A stretch of DNA of 64,000 nucleotides, taken from positions 1-64,000 of the forward strand of contig NZ_JBFAKK010000010.1 in NCBI RefSeq assembly GCF_040655735.1, read 5' to 3'. This stretch comes from Phytomonospora sp040655735 (lineage in GTDB: Bacteria > Actinomycetota > Actinomycetes > Mycobacteriales > Micromonosporaceae). This document shows positions 24,894-33,805 of the stretch, one piece after another (the first letter of the stretch is position 1; each line of letters opens with the position of its first letter). The translations under genes were made by a program, and so were the position numbers. The notes beneath the pieces were generated by a model that ran no database searches, was not told the origin of the DNA, and was given only the letters and a program-made list of their open reading frames with translations.

Positions 24894-25073
24894 ATGTCCA
24901 CCATGTTCGGCCGTCTAGGCGACCGCCTGCTCACCCGCTTCGTCCCAAGCCGCACGGCTCGGGCCGTCAAGTGCGAGTGCCGTTGCCTCGACAAGTGCTT
25001 CCCGTGTTGCCCGCAGCTGGTCGAGGGCGAAATCGTCGTCGTCTGCGACAAGAGCAAGAGCTGCAACCCGTAG
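24894..25073 (+). CDS. Cysteine-rich small protein B with conserved DRLLxRFVP leader
   Basis: A 59-residue protein, ATG 24894 preceded by GGGAGGAG at a good distance. It reads FGRLGDRLLTRFVPSRTARA and then CECRCLDKCFPCC, and ends with CDKSKSC. Leader and cysteine spacing match protein A residue for residue (D-R-L-L-x-R-F-V-P; six Cys in C-x-C-x-C-x3-C-x2-C-C; then a C-terminal pair). This shows that both are real and paralogous. An inverted repeat upstream and a strong terminator downstream make it an independent unit or the second gene of a two-gene unit. Function unknown; a peptide precursor or metal-binding role is possible. Confidence 0.85.
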   Translation: MSTMFGRLGDRLLTRFVPSRTARAVKCECRCLDKCFPCCPQLVEGEIVVVCDKSKSCNP

Positions 25074-25091
25074 CACCGCCCAACCAACCCG

Positions 25092-25132
25092 CGGGCCGGG
25101 TGTTCCGCCTTCACGGCGGTGCACCCGGCCCG
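25092..25132 (+). terminator. Hairpin terminator after the cysteine-rich genes
   Basis: CGGGCCGGGTG (25092-25102) pairs with CACCCGGCCCG (25122-25132), and the loop carries a second helix CCGCC/GGCGG. It separates the small genes from thrS and is the only structured element found upstream of thrS. Confidence 0.8.
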
Positions 25133-25254
25133 TGCGGTGCGGGCGGTAATCGGGTCGAGTGGGCCGAACGGCGGCGACTACGATGAGCGAGGCCAAGGCA
25201 GCCTTGGCGTCCCAGCGGCCATCCGTGCCGCGCCCATCTCGAAGGAGAACCATC

Positions 25255-27288
25255 GTGTCGTCTGCACCTCACTCACCGGCTGTGACCGACCGCGTCGTCG
25301 TTCCGGCCGGGACGACGTGCGCCGACGCGATCGAACAGGCGGGCCTGCCGACCACCGGCCCGAAGGCCGTGGTCGTCGTCCGCGACGGCGAGGGCCGCCT
25401 GCGGGACCTGTCGTGGGCACCGGACGCCGAGACCGAGGTGGAGGCGGTCCCGCTGGACTCGCCCGACGGCCTCAACGTCCTGCGCCACTCGACCGCGCAC
25501 GTCCTCGCCCAGGCGGTGCAGGACCTGTTCCCCGACGCCAAGCTCGGCATCGGCCCGCCGATCCGGGACGGCTTCTACTACGACTTCGACGTCGAGAACC
25601 CGTTCCAGCCCGAGGACCTGAAGAAGCTCGAGAAGCGGATGCAGGAGATCGTCAAGGCCGGCCAGCGCTTCTCCCGCCGCGTCTTCGGCACCCTCGACGA
25701 GGCCCGCGCCGAACTCGCCGACGAGCCCTACAAGCTCCTCCTGGTCGACACCAAGGGCGACGTCGACGCCGACGAGGTCATGGAGGTCGGCGGGGGCGAG
25801 CTGACCATCTACGACAACATCGACGCGAAGTCGGGCGAGCGGTGCTGGGGCGACCTGTGCCGCGGCCCGCACCTGCCGTCGACCCGCCACATCCCCGCGT
25901 TCAAGTTGATGCGCAGCGCGGCGGCGTACTGGATGGGCTCGGAGAAGAACCCGCAGCTCCAGCGCGTATACGGGACCGCCTGGCCGACCCGCGACGCCCT
26001 CAAGGCCTACCAGACCCTCCTTGAGGAGGCCGCCAAGCGGGACCACCGCAAGCTCGGCGCTCAGCTGGACCTGTTCAGCTTCCCCGACGAGCTGGGATCG
26101 GGCCTGCCGGTCTTCCACCCGAAGGGCGCCATCATCCGCCGGGAGATGGAGGACTACCTGCGGGCCAAGCAGGCCGAGGCCGGCTACGAGGTGGTCAACA
26201 CCCCGCACATCACCAAGGCGCAGCTGTTCGAGACCTCCGGTCACCTGCCGTACTACGCGGACTCGATGTACCCGCCGATGCACCTCGACGGCGCCGACTA
26301 CTACCTCAAGGGCATGAACTGCCCGATGCACAACCTGATCTTCCGTTCGCGGGGCCGTTCCTACCGGGAGCTGCCGCTGCGGCTGTCGGAGTTCGGGACC
26401 GTCTATCGCTATGAGAAGTCGGGCGTGGTCCACGGTCTGACCCGTGTGCGTGGCCTGACCCAGGACGACGCGCACATCTACTGCACCAAGGAGCAGATGA
26501 CCGGCGAGATCGCCTCGCTGCTCGACTTCGTGCTGCGGCTGCTGAAGGACTACGGGCTCGACGACTTCTACCTGGAACTGTCGACCCGCGACGACTCCGA
26601 CAAGTTCATCGGCGAGCCGGAGCTGTGGGAGGAGGCCACCGAGACCCTGCGCTCGGTCGCCGAGGCCTCTGGCCTCGATCTGGTCCCCGACCCGGGCGGC
26701 GCGGCCTTCTACGGACCGAAGATCTCGGTGCAGGCGCGCGACGCCATCGGCCGCACCTGGCAGATGTCGACGATCCAGCTCGACTTCATGGAGCCGGCGC
26801 GCTTCGGTCTGGAGTTCTCGGCCGCCGACGGGACCCGCCAGCAGCCGGTGATGATCCACCGTGCCCTGTTCGGTTCGATCGAGCGCTTCTTCGGTGTCCT
26901 CACCGAGCACTACGCGGGGGCTTTCCCGGCGTGGCTGGCTCCGGTGCAGGCGGTCGGCATCCCGATCCGCGACGAGAACGTGCCCTACCTGGAGGAGTTC
27001 GCGGCGCGGCTGCGCGGCGCGGGCATCCGGGCCGAGGTCGACGTCTCCGACGACCGCATGCAGAAGAAGGTCCGCAACGCCCAACTGCAGAAGATCCCGT
27101 TCATGGTCCTGGCCGGTGACACCGACCAGGAGGCCGGCACCGTGTCGTTCCGCTACCGGGACGGCTCGCAGCGCAACGGCGTGCCGCTGGACGAGGCCGT
27201 GGCGCACGTCCGGGAGGTCGTGGAGTCGCGCACCAACGTGGGGCCGACGGCCCCGCTCACCGACGAGGTCCCGGCGGCCGCCGAGTAG
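25255..27288 (+). CDS. thrS: Threonyl-tRNA synthetase
   Basis: A 677-residue class II aminoacyl-tRNA synthetase. Order: TGS domain, editing domain (HSTAHVLAQAV with the conserved His pair), catalytic core with the zinc-binding MNCPMHN, motif 2 around FRYEKSG-like YRYEKSGVVHGLTR, motif 3 HRALFGSIERFFGVL, and the anticodon-binding domain. It charges tRNA-Thr. GTG 25255 is chosen because AAGGAG lies 7 nt upstream and the downstream sequence gives the normal N-terminus; an earlier in-frame GTG at 25159 gives an atypical extension. No T-box leader is present. A perfect hairpin terminator follows, so it is monocistronic. Confidence 0.97.
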   Translation: MSSAPHSPAVTDRVVVPAGTTCADAIEQAGLPTTGPKAVVVVRDGEGRLRDLSWAPDAETEVEAVPLDSPDGLNVLRHSTAHVLAQAVQDLFPDAKLGIGPPIRDGFYYDFDVENPFQPEDLKKLEKRMQEIVKAGQRFSRRVFGTLDEARAELADEPYKLLLVDTKGDVDADEVMEVGGGELTIYDNIDAKSGERCWGDLCRGPHLPSTRHIPAFKLMRSAAAYWMGSEKNPQLQRVYGTAWPTRDALKAYQTLLEEAAKRDHRKLGAQLDLFSFPDELGSGLPVFHPKGAIIRREMEDYLRAKQAEAGYEVVNTPHITKAQLFETSGHLPYYADSMYPPMHLDGADYYLKGMNCPMHNLIFRSRGRSYRELPLRLSEFGTVYRYEKSGVVHGLTRVRGLTQDDAHIYCTKEQMTGEIASLLDFVLRLLKDYGLDDFYLELSTRDDSDKFIGEPELWEEATETLRSVAEASGLDLVPDPGGAAFYGPKISVQARDAIGRTWQMSTIQLDFMEPARFGLEFSAADGTRQQPVMIHRALFGSIERFFGVLTEHYAGAFPAWLAPVQAVGIPIRDENVPYLEEFAARLRGAGIRAEVDVSDDRMQKKVRNAQLQKIPFMVLAGDTDQEAGTVSFRYRDGSQRNGVPLDEAVAHVREVVESRTNVGPTAPLTDEVPAAAE

Positions 27289-27310
27289 CGCGCCGCCGTC
27301 CGTTCGACGC

Positions 27311-27340
27311 ATCGGCCCCGTGGGAGACCACGGGGCCGAT
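27311..27340 (+). terminator. Hairpin terminator of thrS
   Basis: ATCGGCCCCGTGG pairs perfectly with CCACGGGGCCGAT around GAGA and is followed by TCTCG, 22 bp after the stop codon. Confidence 0.85.
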
Positions 27341-27567
27341 TCTCGTCCCGGCGAGGTGCCGTCCGCCCATTGACGCGGGTTTGCGGTGGGGCTACATTGG
27401 CGCCAACACTTAAGGAAACAGTCTTTAGTGAACATCGGCGGGATACGACCTGCCCCGCCGGCGGTAGTTCCACGCGCACCATCCGACCCGGCATTCACCG
27501 CCCGCGACGCGCCCGGCCCCCGACGCGGCGCCGCCCGCGCGGGCACCATCCACATGGGAGAGACACC

Positions 27568-29103
27568 ATGCGAAGGATCCTCCGGTTCGCCGCGATAGCG
27601 GCATTAACCTTCGCCACCGTTCTGGTGGCCGCACCCGCCGCGCAGGCGGCGGCCCCGACCGCCGCCTTCACCAAGACCCAGGACTGGGGCAGCGGGTACG
27701 AGGCCAAGTACACGATCACCAACCCCGGTCCCGGCGCGATCAGCGGCTGGCGCGTCGAGTTCGACCTCGCCGGCGTCGGCACCTACTGGGACGCCCTGCT
27801 GACCAAGAGCGGCAACCACAACACCTTCACCAACCGCGAGTACAACGGCACCATCGCCGTGGGCGCCTCGGTGTCCTTCGGCTTCATCGTCAGCGGTTCG
27901 GGCGCCCCGGCCAACTGCACCGTCAACGGCGGCTCGTGTACGGGTGGCGGCACGCCCGGAGCGCCGGGCGTTCCCGGGAACCCCACGGTCACCGGCGCCA
28001 CGAACACGTCGATCTCCCTCTCCTGGTCGGCGTCCTCCGGCGGACCCACCGGCTACCGCGTCTACGAGGGCACCACGGTCCGCGCGACCGTCACCGGCAC
28101 CTCGACGGCCATCAGCGGCCTCGCGGTCTGCTCCGGCCACACCTACACCGTCGCGGCCTACAACTCCTCCGGCGAGTCGGCCAAGAGCGGACCCGTCTCG
28201 GCGACCACGTCGGGCTGCACCGGCGGCGGCTCCAAGGCCGCCGCGCCGTACCTCTACCTGGGCTGGGGCAACCCGCCCAGTCCTTCGACGGTCATGAACG
28301 CCACCGGCGTCAAGTGGTTCACCATGGCCTTCATCCTGTCCTCCGGCGGCTGCAACCCGGCGTGGGACGGCCAGCGGCCGCTCCAGGGAAGCATCGACGC
28401 CACCACGATCGCGCAGATCAAGGCGGCCGGCGGCGACATCGTCCCGTCGATCGGAGGCTGGTCGGGCAACAAGCTCGGCCCGAACTGCTCCAGCGCGCAG
28501 GCCCTGGCCGGCGCCTACCAGCAGGTCATCGACGCCTACGGCCTCAAGGCCATCGACGTCGACATCGAGAACACCGACGAGTTCGAGAACGCCGTCGTCC
28601 AGGACCGGGTCCTCGGGGCTCTGAAGATCATCGAGCAGAACAACCCGGGCATCACCACGATCCTGACCTTCGGCACCTCGACCAGCGGCCCGACCTCGTG
28701 GGGCAACCGCCTCATCGAGCAGGCCAAGGCCCTGGCCGTGCCGATCGACGTCTTCACGATCATGCCCTTCGACTTCGGCGGCGGCGCCGACATGTACGGC
28801 AACACCGTCAACGCCTCCGAGGGCCTCAAGAACAAGCTCAAGTCCGTCAACGGCTGGACCGACGCGCAGGCCTACGCCCACATGGGCATCTCGGGCATGA
28901 ACGGCCTGTCCGACCAGCAGGAGCTCACCAGCCTGGCGACCTGGACGCAGATCCGCGACTGGGCCAAGGCGCGCGGCCTGGCCAGGCTCGCGTTCTGGGC
29001 GGTCAACCGCGACCGGCCGTGCCCGGGCGGAGGGGTCACCGCCAACTGCTCGGGCATCGCCCAGCCGGACTGGGAGTTCACCCGCATCACCGCCGGCTTC
29101 TAG
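27568..29103 (+). CDS. Secreted GH18-family protein with CBM2 and FnIII domain
   Basis: A 511-residue extracellular protein. Signal peptide (MRRILRFAAIAALTFATVLV, then AAPAAQA), CBM2 (about 29-130, two Cys), one FnIII module (about 140-222), then a GH18 barrel starting APYLYLGWGN. The active-site strand reads KAIDVDIEN: the DxDxE core with the catalytic Glu is kept, but the first Asp of DxxDxDxE is replaced, as in several GH18 subgroups. Substrate-binding SIGGWSGN is present. It probably acts on chitin or related GlcNAc polymers alongside the chitinase at 14-16 kb. ATG 27568 follows GGGAGAG. The upstream region holds CACTTAAG-N8-CTTTAGTG, an imperfect inverted repeat (27407-27430 area) that could be a regulatory site. 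Confidence 0.9.
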   Translation: MRRILRFAAIAALTFATVLVAAPAAQAAAPTAAFTKTQDWGSGYEAKYTITNPGPGAISGWRVEFDLAGVGTYWDALLTKSGNHNTFTNREYNGTIAVGASVSFGFIVSGSGAPANCTVNGGSCTGGGTPGAPGVPGNPTVTGATNTSISLSWSASSGGPTGYRVYEGTTVRATVTGTSTAISGLAVCSGHTYTVAAYNSSGESAKSGPVSATTSGCTGGGSKAAAPYLYLGWGNPPSPSTVMNATGVKWFTMAFILSSGGCNPAWDGQRPLQGSIDATTIAQIKAAGGDIVPSIGGWSGNKLGPNCSSAQALAGAYQQVIDAYGLKAIDVDIENTDEFENAVVQDRVLGALKIIEQNNPGITTILTFGTSTSGPTSWGNRLIEQAKALAVPIDVFTIMPFDFGGGADMYGNTVNASEGLKNKLKSVNGWTDAQAYAHMGISGMNGLSDQQELTSLATWTQIRDWAKARGLARLAFWAVNRDRPCPGGGVTANCSGIAQPDWEFTRITAGF

Positions 29104-29129
29104 CCCACCGACCCACCCTCCCCTGAGAG

Positions 29130-29163
29130 GACCGGGGCGCCCCCCACACCGGGCGCCCCGGTC
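29130..29163 (+). terminator. Hairpin terminator after the GH18 gene
   Basis: GACCGGGGCGCCC (29130-29142) is perfectly complementary to GGGCGCCCCGGTC (29151-29163). Confidence 0.85.
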
Positions 29164-29278
29164 TGTACCGCTTCGCCCGCCCGCCCGCCGTTTTCGGAGT
29201 AATGTTTCCGATTGAGGTGTATTGACGGTCGGTTGTGGACACGGTCCCCATGCGCCCGTCCGGCGAAGGAGGGGGATC

Positions 29279-29845
29279 ATGCTCACGCAGCTCTCGCGAA
29301 ACTGGTGGGTCCTGGTCGCACAGGGCGTCCTCGCCATCATCTTCGGCATCATGGCCTGGGTCTGGCCCGCCGCGACGGTCCTCGTGCTGGTCATCCTGTT
29401 CGGCGCCTACACCCTCGTCGAGGGCATCTTCGCGATCGTCGCCGCCGTCAAGGGAACCGACCGCAACGGACGCGGCTGGCTCGCCTTCATCGGCATCGCC
29501 AGCGTCATCATCGGCCTGATCGCACTGTTCTGGCCGGGCGTCACCGCCCTCGTCCTGCTCTACATCATCGCCGTGTGGGCGATCGTGCGCGGCGTCATCA
29601 CCGTCTACGGCGCCATCCGGCTGCGCAAGGAACTCCAAGGCGAATGGGTCTTGATCCTCAGCGGCGCCATCTCCGTGATCTTCGGTCTGCTGCTGATGTT
29701 CTGGCCGGTCAGCGGCGTGCTCGCGGTGATCTGGCTGATCGGTGTCTACGCCATCTTCCTGGGCATCATGCAGATCGTCCTCGGCTTCCGCGTCAAGGGC
29801 CGCCACGGCCGCATCGAGGAACCGACCGGCGGCGTGGTCCTCTAG
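29279..29845 (+). CDS. HdeD-family (DUF308) membrane protein
   Basis: A 188-residue protein made of six hydrophobic helices in three repeats. Each repeat has the pattern G-(I/L)-hydrophobic ... (F/V)WP followed by a second helix (MAWVWPAATVLVL, IALFWPGVTALVL, LLMFWPVSGVLAV). This is the DUF308/HdeD architecture. Enterobacterial HdeD is linked to acid resistance, but in actinobacteria the role is unknown. GAAGGAGGGGG lies just before ATG 29279. Its last four bases overlap the stop of the convergent acetyltransferase gene. Confidence 0.85.
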   Translation: MLTQLSRNWWVLVAQGVLAIIFGIMAWVWPAATVLVLVILFGAYTLVEGIFAIVAAVKGTDRNGRGWLAFIGIASVIIGLIALFWPGVTALVLLYIIAVWAIVRGVITVYGAIRLRKELQGEWVLILSGAISVIFGLLLMFWPVSGVLAVIWLIGVYAIFLGIMQIVLGFRVKGRHGRIEEPTGGVVL

Positions 29846-31173
29846 AGGTCGATCCAGAAGGAGCGGGCGCCCTCGAAGGACCTGATCACCCGGCCCCCGT
29901 TCTTCTCGATCACCCGAGCGGAGGCGTCGTTGTCCCCCTCGACGGTCACCAGCACGCCCGGCACACCGAGCCTGCGGGCCTCGTCGAGCAGCAGCGCGAG
30001 GCCGCGAGTGGCGTAACCGCGACCGCGAACCGATGGCCGCATGTTGTACCCGACGTGCCCGTTGTGCTCCTCGTAGGGCTCGCTGATCACCGGCCGCAGG
30101 CGGAACTCGCCGAGCACCTCGATGCCGTCCTTGACCAGCACGAAGGTCCGCTGCGGCGCCACGCCGTCGGGCAGGCCGATGCCGGCGGCCTCGTCGGCGA
30201 GTTCGGCGGCGAAGGCCGGGAAGTCGGTACAGGCCAGGGGAGCGTTGTTCCAGGGGTAGCCCTCGCCGCCGAGGTCGCACTCCTCGATCATCGACACGTA
30301 ACCGTGGCCGTGCCGGGTGGCCACAGGTTCCAGGGTGAGGCGTTCGCGGACCAGTTCGACGTCGGCGCCGGTGCGGATCCCGCCGAGCCGGGTGAGCCAG
30401 CCGTGCATCACATCGGTCGAGGGATCGGATTCCGCGGTGAACTCGTCGAAGCCCCAGCGCGAGGCCGCCCGCGCGGCCTGCCACAGCAGCGCCGCCCCGA
30501 GCCCGCGTCCGCGATGGGTCGCCCGGACCGCCAGCAGGCCCAGCCGCGGGCCGTCGGTGTTGCGCCAGAAGCGGGCGAGGCCGCAGTACTCGCCGGTCTC
30601 GTCGTCGACGGCGACGAGGTACCCGTCGGCGGAGAAGCAGGGCGAGTCGAAGGTCTCCTCGCGAAACCAGACCGGGTCGGGCGCCCAGCACTCCGAGCCC
30701 GGCACGTCCTGGCGCAGCTCGGTGTCGAGTTCGAGGAGCCGGGCCGGATCGGCGGCGTCGGCGGTGAGCAGCGTGTGCCCTTCGGGCACGGTGTGCTCGC
30801 CGAGGCGGTCGAGGACGGCGGCGAAGGGGACGCGGAATCGGTCCTCGGCGCGTACACGGCGAAAGCCGGCGGCGAGGAAGGCCGGGGTGTCGGTCTCGTC
30901 GACGGAGACGTGCAGGTCGCGCCGGAGCGCGGCGGCGACCGTGGCGGCGAGCGGCCCGGCGGTTCTGGCCAGGTCCCCGCCGAAGTAGCCGAATAGGCGG
31001 TCGTCGCCGCGAAGATGCGAGGTCACGACGCCGAGGGCGTCGCCGTCGTCGGCGGCGATCCAGCGCGGCCGGCGCTCCTTGTGGAGTCCGTCGATCTCGC
31101 GGAGCCGCTCGGGGGTGACGCCGTAGAGCGCGGCGGCGAGCTCGTACTCATCTGTGAACGTCGATATCTCCAT
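29842..31173 (-). CDS. Tandem GNAT-domain acetyltransferase
   Basis: A 443-residue protein with two acetyl-CoA-binding GNAT signatures. The first, LAVRATHRGRGLGAALL (about residues 215-232), contains the RGRGLG pyrophosphate loop. The second, MRPSVRGRGYATRGL (about 380-395), contains RGRGYA and is followed by TVEGDNDASARVIEKNGG, typical of N-terminal or small-amine acetyltransferases. The N-terminal 130 residues look like a degraded third GNAT half. Such fusions are frequent in actinobacteria. The substrate is unknown. It is divergent from the HIT gene. Confidence 0.85.
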   Translation of the reverse strand: MEISTFTDEYELAAALYGVTPERLREIDGLHKERRPRWIAADDGDALGVVTSHLRGDDRLFGYFGGDLARTAGPLAATVAAALRRDLHVSVDETDTPAFLAAGFRRVRAEDRFRVPFAAVLDRLGEHTVPEGHTLLTADAADPARLLELDTELRQDVPGSECWAPDPVWFREETFDSPCFSADGYLVAVDDETGEYCGLARFWRNTDGPRLGLLAVRATHRGRGLGAALLWQAARAASRWGFDEFTAESDPSTDVMHGWLTRLGGIRTGADVELVRERLTLEPVATRHGHGYVSMIEECDLGGEGYPWNNAPLACTDFPAFAAELADEAAGIGLPDGVAPQRTFVLVKDGIEVLGEFRLRPVISEPYEEHNGHVGYNMRPSVRGRGYATRGLALLLDEARRLGVPGVLVTVEGDNDASARVIEKNGGRVIRSFEGARSFWIDL

Positions 31174-31261
31174 TGATCGGGAGGATAGTGACCCGCCTCA
31201 CATGATCGCCAGACTTTTCGGCGAGGTGCGTGACGATCCCGGTGCGCATAGGATCGCTCTC

Positions 31262-31831
31262 GTGACGCAGACGGGAGACGGCGAGCCGAAGGAACCGACC
31301 GGAGTGGGGGTGCCCGACGCTCTGGAGCGTCTGTGGACACCGCACCGGATGGTGTACATCAAGGGCGACGAGGGCAAGCCCCTCGGCCCGGACAACGAAC
31401 CGGTCGGCTGTCCCTTCTGCGAGATGCCGAAGCTCCCCGACCGCGACGGGCTCATCATCGCGCGCGGCCGACTGGTCTTCGCGGTGCTGAACCTGTACCC
31501 GTACAACTCCGGGCACCTGATGATCTGCCCCTACCGCCACGTGCCGGACTACACCGACCTCGACGTCGACGAGGTCGCCGAGCTCGGTTCCTACACGCAG
31601 ACGGCGATGCGGGTCGTCCGCGAGGTATCGCAGGCGCACGGCTTCAACATCGGCCTCAACCAGGGCAGCGTCGCCGGTGCCGGCATCGCAGGGCATCTGC
31701 ACCAGCACGTGGTCCCGCGCTGGGGCGGCGACGCCAACTTCATGCCGGTGATCGGGCGGACGAAGGTACTGCCGCAGATCCTCGCCGACACGCGCGACCT
31801 GCTGTCGGAGGCGTGGCCGGGCGAGGTCTAG
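31262..31831 (+). CDS. HIT-family nucleotide phosphorylase/hydrolase (Ap4A phosphorylase-like)
   Basis: A 189-residue protein. The histidine triad is GHLHQHVVPRW, where the middle His forms the nucleotidyl intermediate. PVGCPFCEMP near the start carries a zinc-type CxxC. Spacing, length and the WTPHRMVYI segment resemble the mycobacterial Ap4A phosphorylase (Rv2613c type), which sits beside the same phosphatidylinositol mannoside genes. GTG 31262 is chosen because AGGA lies 8 nt upstream and the protein then has the usual length; ATG 31202 is an alternative. It probably breaks down diadenosine polyphosphates. Confidence 0.87.
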   Translation: MTQTGDGEPKEPTGVGVPDALERLWTPHRMVYIKGDEGKPLGPDNEPVGCPFCEMPKLPDRDGLIIARGRLVFAVLNLYPYNSGHLMICPYRHVPDYTDLDVDEVAELGSYTQTAMRVVREVSQAHGFNIGLNQGSVAGAGIAGHLHQHVVPRWGGDANFMPVIGRTKVLPQILADTRDLLSEAWPGEV

Positions 31832-31888
31832 TCCTCTAGGCGGCGTGCGGATTTCCCAAACCGTACGTCCGTCTTGTTTAATGGCGGC

Positions 31889-33130
31889 ATGATCTCCACC
31901 CCACGCCTGCGCGCCCTCCTCCCCGAACCCGGAGCGCCGCGCGTCTTCGCGATCAACCAGCTCATCGACTCCACCGGCACCGGGCTGTGGCTGACCGCCT
32001 CGGTCGTCTTCTTCATCAACTCCGTCGGGCTGCCCGCCGGGCAGGTCGGCGCGGGCATCGCCGTCGCCGGACTGGCCGGCTTCCTCGCCGGGCCCCTCGT
32101 CGGCACCCTCGCCGACCGCCACGGCCTGCGCGAGTTCGCCGTGGCCCTCTCCGTGGCGCAGGCGGCCTGCATGGCGGCCTTCGCCCTCGTCGGCGGCTTC
32201 TGGTCCTTCCTGGTCGTCTCGGTGCTCTTCGAGTTCTCCCGGCGGGGCGGCAGCACCGCTCGCAACGCGCTGGTCGCGGCGACCGTCACCGCCGCCGACC
32301 GGGTCCGCACGCGCGCCTACCTGCGCAGCGTCCTCAACGTCGGCTTCTCCGTCGGCACGCTGCTCGCCGGGGTCGTCCTCACCGTCGATACCCGCACCGC
32401 CTACCTGCTGGTCATCTTCGGCAACGCCGCGACCTTCCTCGCCGGGATGTTCTTCTACCTGCGCGTTCCCCGGGTCGCGCCGATCCCGAAGCCCGCCGAC
32501 GCCCCCAAGGGCGGCGTCTGGCGCGACTACCCCTTCATCGGCCTGACCATCCTCATCGGACTCCTGTCGATCGACGTGTCGATCTTCCACGTCGCGCTGC
32601 CGATCTGGATCCTGCGGTTCACCGAGGCGCCGCCGGCCACCGTCGCCGGACTCATGCTGCTCAACACCGTCATGGCCGTGACCCTCCAGGTCCGCGCGAC
32701 CCGCACGGCCGACAGCGTCCCGGGCGCCGCCGGCCTGGTCCGCCGCGCCGGCCTCGCCTCCGGGCTGGCGTGCCTGCTGTTCCCCTTGAGCCTGTACGCG
32801 AGCACCTGGGTCGCCGTCGCCGTTCTCACCGTCGCCGCGGTCATGCTCACCGGCGCGGAACTGTGGCACTCCGCCGGCGGCTTCACCATCTCCATGGACC
32901 TCGCGCCCGAGCACGCCCTCGGCGCCTATCAGGGCGTCTTCGGGCTCAGCAGCGCCATCCACAACAGTGTCGGCCCCGCACTGGTCACCGCACTGGCCAT
33001 CGGGCTCGGCGGACCGGGCTGGTTCATCCTGGCGGGCCTGTCGGCCGGTCTGGGACTGCTCGCCCGGCCGCTGACGGCCTGGGCGCTGCGCCACCGCCCG
33101 GCGGGCGTCGCGGTACCTCAGCCGATGTAG
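31889..33130 (+). CDS. MFS transporter
   Basis: A 413-residue protein with twelve hydrophobic segments. The motif GTLADRHGLREF between helices 2 and 3 matches the MFS motif A (GxLaDRxGrR), and VLFEFSRRGGSTARNALVA is a conserved helix-4 stretch of drug-exporter-like members. Start ATG 31889 has no clear ribosome-binding site, and TTTAAT lies about 9 bp upstream, so the mRNA may be leaderless. The end overlaps the convergent gene by 13 bp. The substrate is unknown. Confidence 0.87.
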   Translation: MISTPRLRALLPEPGAPRVFAINQLIDSTGTGLWLTASVVFFINSVGLPAGQVGAGIAVAGLAGFLAGPLVGTLADRHGLREFAVALSVAQAACMAAFALVGGFWSFLVVSVLFEFSRRGGSTARNALVAATVTAADRVRTRAYLRSVLNVGFSVGTLLAGVVLTVDTRTAYLLVIFGNAATFLAGMFFYLRVPRVAPIPKPADAPKGGVWRDYPFIGLTILIGLLSIDVSIFHVALPIWILRFTEAPPATVAGLMLLNTVMAVTLQVRATRTADSVPGAAGLVRRAGLASGLACLLFPLSLYASTWVAVAVLTVAAVMLTGAELWHSAGGFTISMDLAPEHALGAYQGVFGLSSAIHNSVGPALVTALAIGLGGPGWFILAGLSAGLGLLARPLTAWALRHRPAGVAVPQPM

Positions 33131-33741
33131 GTGCGGCCGCGCGAGAAGTGCGCGAGGGCGGCCAGGATCTCCGGCTCGCGCTTGTCGCCGAGGGTCGCCG
33201 AGGCGTTGAACTTCGAACCCAGCAGCGTCTGCGCCATTCCCTGGTCCATCGCCGCCCAGATGCCCGTTCCGCTGCCGGCGGCCGGGTCGTGCGGCTGGAC
33301 GCACACGGCACGGTCGAGCATCCACCGCCGCGTGTAGATCCGCGCGATCGACTCCCACGGCAGCCAGATCGCCTTCACCGGCATCTTGCGCGCCCGGATC
33401 CACAGCCCGTGCTCGTCGGCTGCCAAGGTCGGCCCGCCCAGCACCGCGAGCAGCCAGACCAGCAGGAACAGCGGAGCGAGCAGTACGAGCGGGAGCAGGA
33501 GCGCCAGCAGGATCGACGGCGTGTCCATGATCCCGGCGCCGGAGGTGAGAACCCCGATACAGCACAGGAACGGCAGCAGCGCCACGCTCATGGACCCGCC
33601 CTGGATCAGGGCCGTGCGTCCCTTGCTGGGCCGCAGGACGAAGGGCAGGTCCTCGGGGATCCTCTTGGCGATCTGGAACGGACGCGGGACGGTGAATCCG
33701 CCGGAGGGGTAACCCTGCTCGGGCGGGTGCTGGTCGGCCAT
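33118..33741 (-). CDS. Membrane protein of unknown function with PH-like C-terminal part
   Basis: A 207-residue protein. A proline-rich N-terminus is followed by two strong transmembrane helices (about 50-72 and 77-100). The C-terminal cytoplasmic part contains LWIRARKMPVKAIWLPWESI and ARIYTRRWMLD, a pattern seen in bacterial PH-domain-like proteins, where the W-x-x-I strand precedes a basic turn. I do not recognise a named family. It stands between the MFS gene and EF-G2 and shares the orientation of EF-G2, with 64 bp between them. Confidence 0.7.
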   Translation of the reverse strand: MADQHPPEQGYPSGGFTVPRPFQIAKRIPEDLPFVLRPSKGRTALIQGGSMSVALLPFLCCIGVLTSGAGIMDTPSILLALLLPLVLLAPLFLLVWLLAVLGGPTLAADEHGLWIRARKMPVKAIWLPWESIARIYTRRWMLDRAVCVQPHDPAAGSGTGIWAAMDQGMAQTLLGSKFNASATLGDKREPEILAALAHFSRGRTYIG

Positions 33742-33805
33742 CCGCGAAGCCTACGGAGGCGCCGCCAGGCCGGGGGCGCGACGGTTGCGCGCCCCCTTCC
33801 CGGGC

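Noticed and set aside
24573..25073. A complete RiPP biosynthetic cluster
   Set aside because: The two peptides look like possible precursors, but no lanthipeptide synthetase, radical SAM enzyme, YcaO, protease or dedicated transporter lies next to them, so only the peptides are reported.
25074..25254. T-box or other riboswitch upstream of thrS
   Set aside because: Only a simple terminator hairpin is found. No T-box sequence or specifier-loop architecture is visible, and the hairpin fits as the end of the upstream small genes.
30408..30857. Extra small genes inside the double GNAT gene
   Set aside because: Alternative frames of the GNAT coding region without ribosome-binding sites or recognisable domains.
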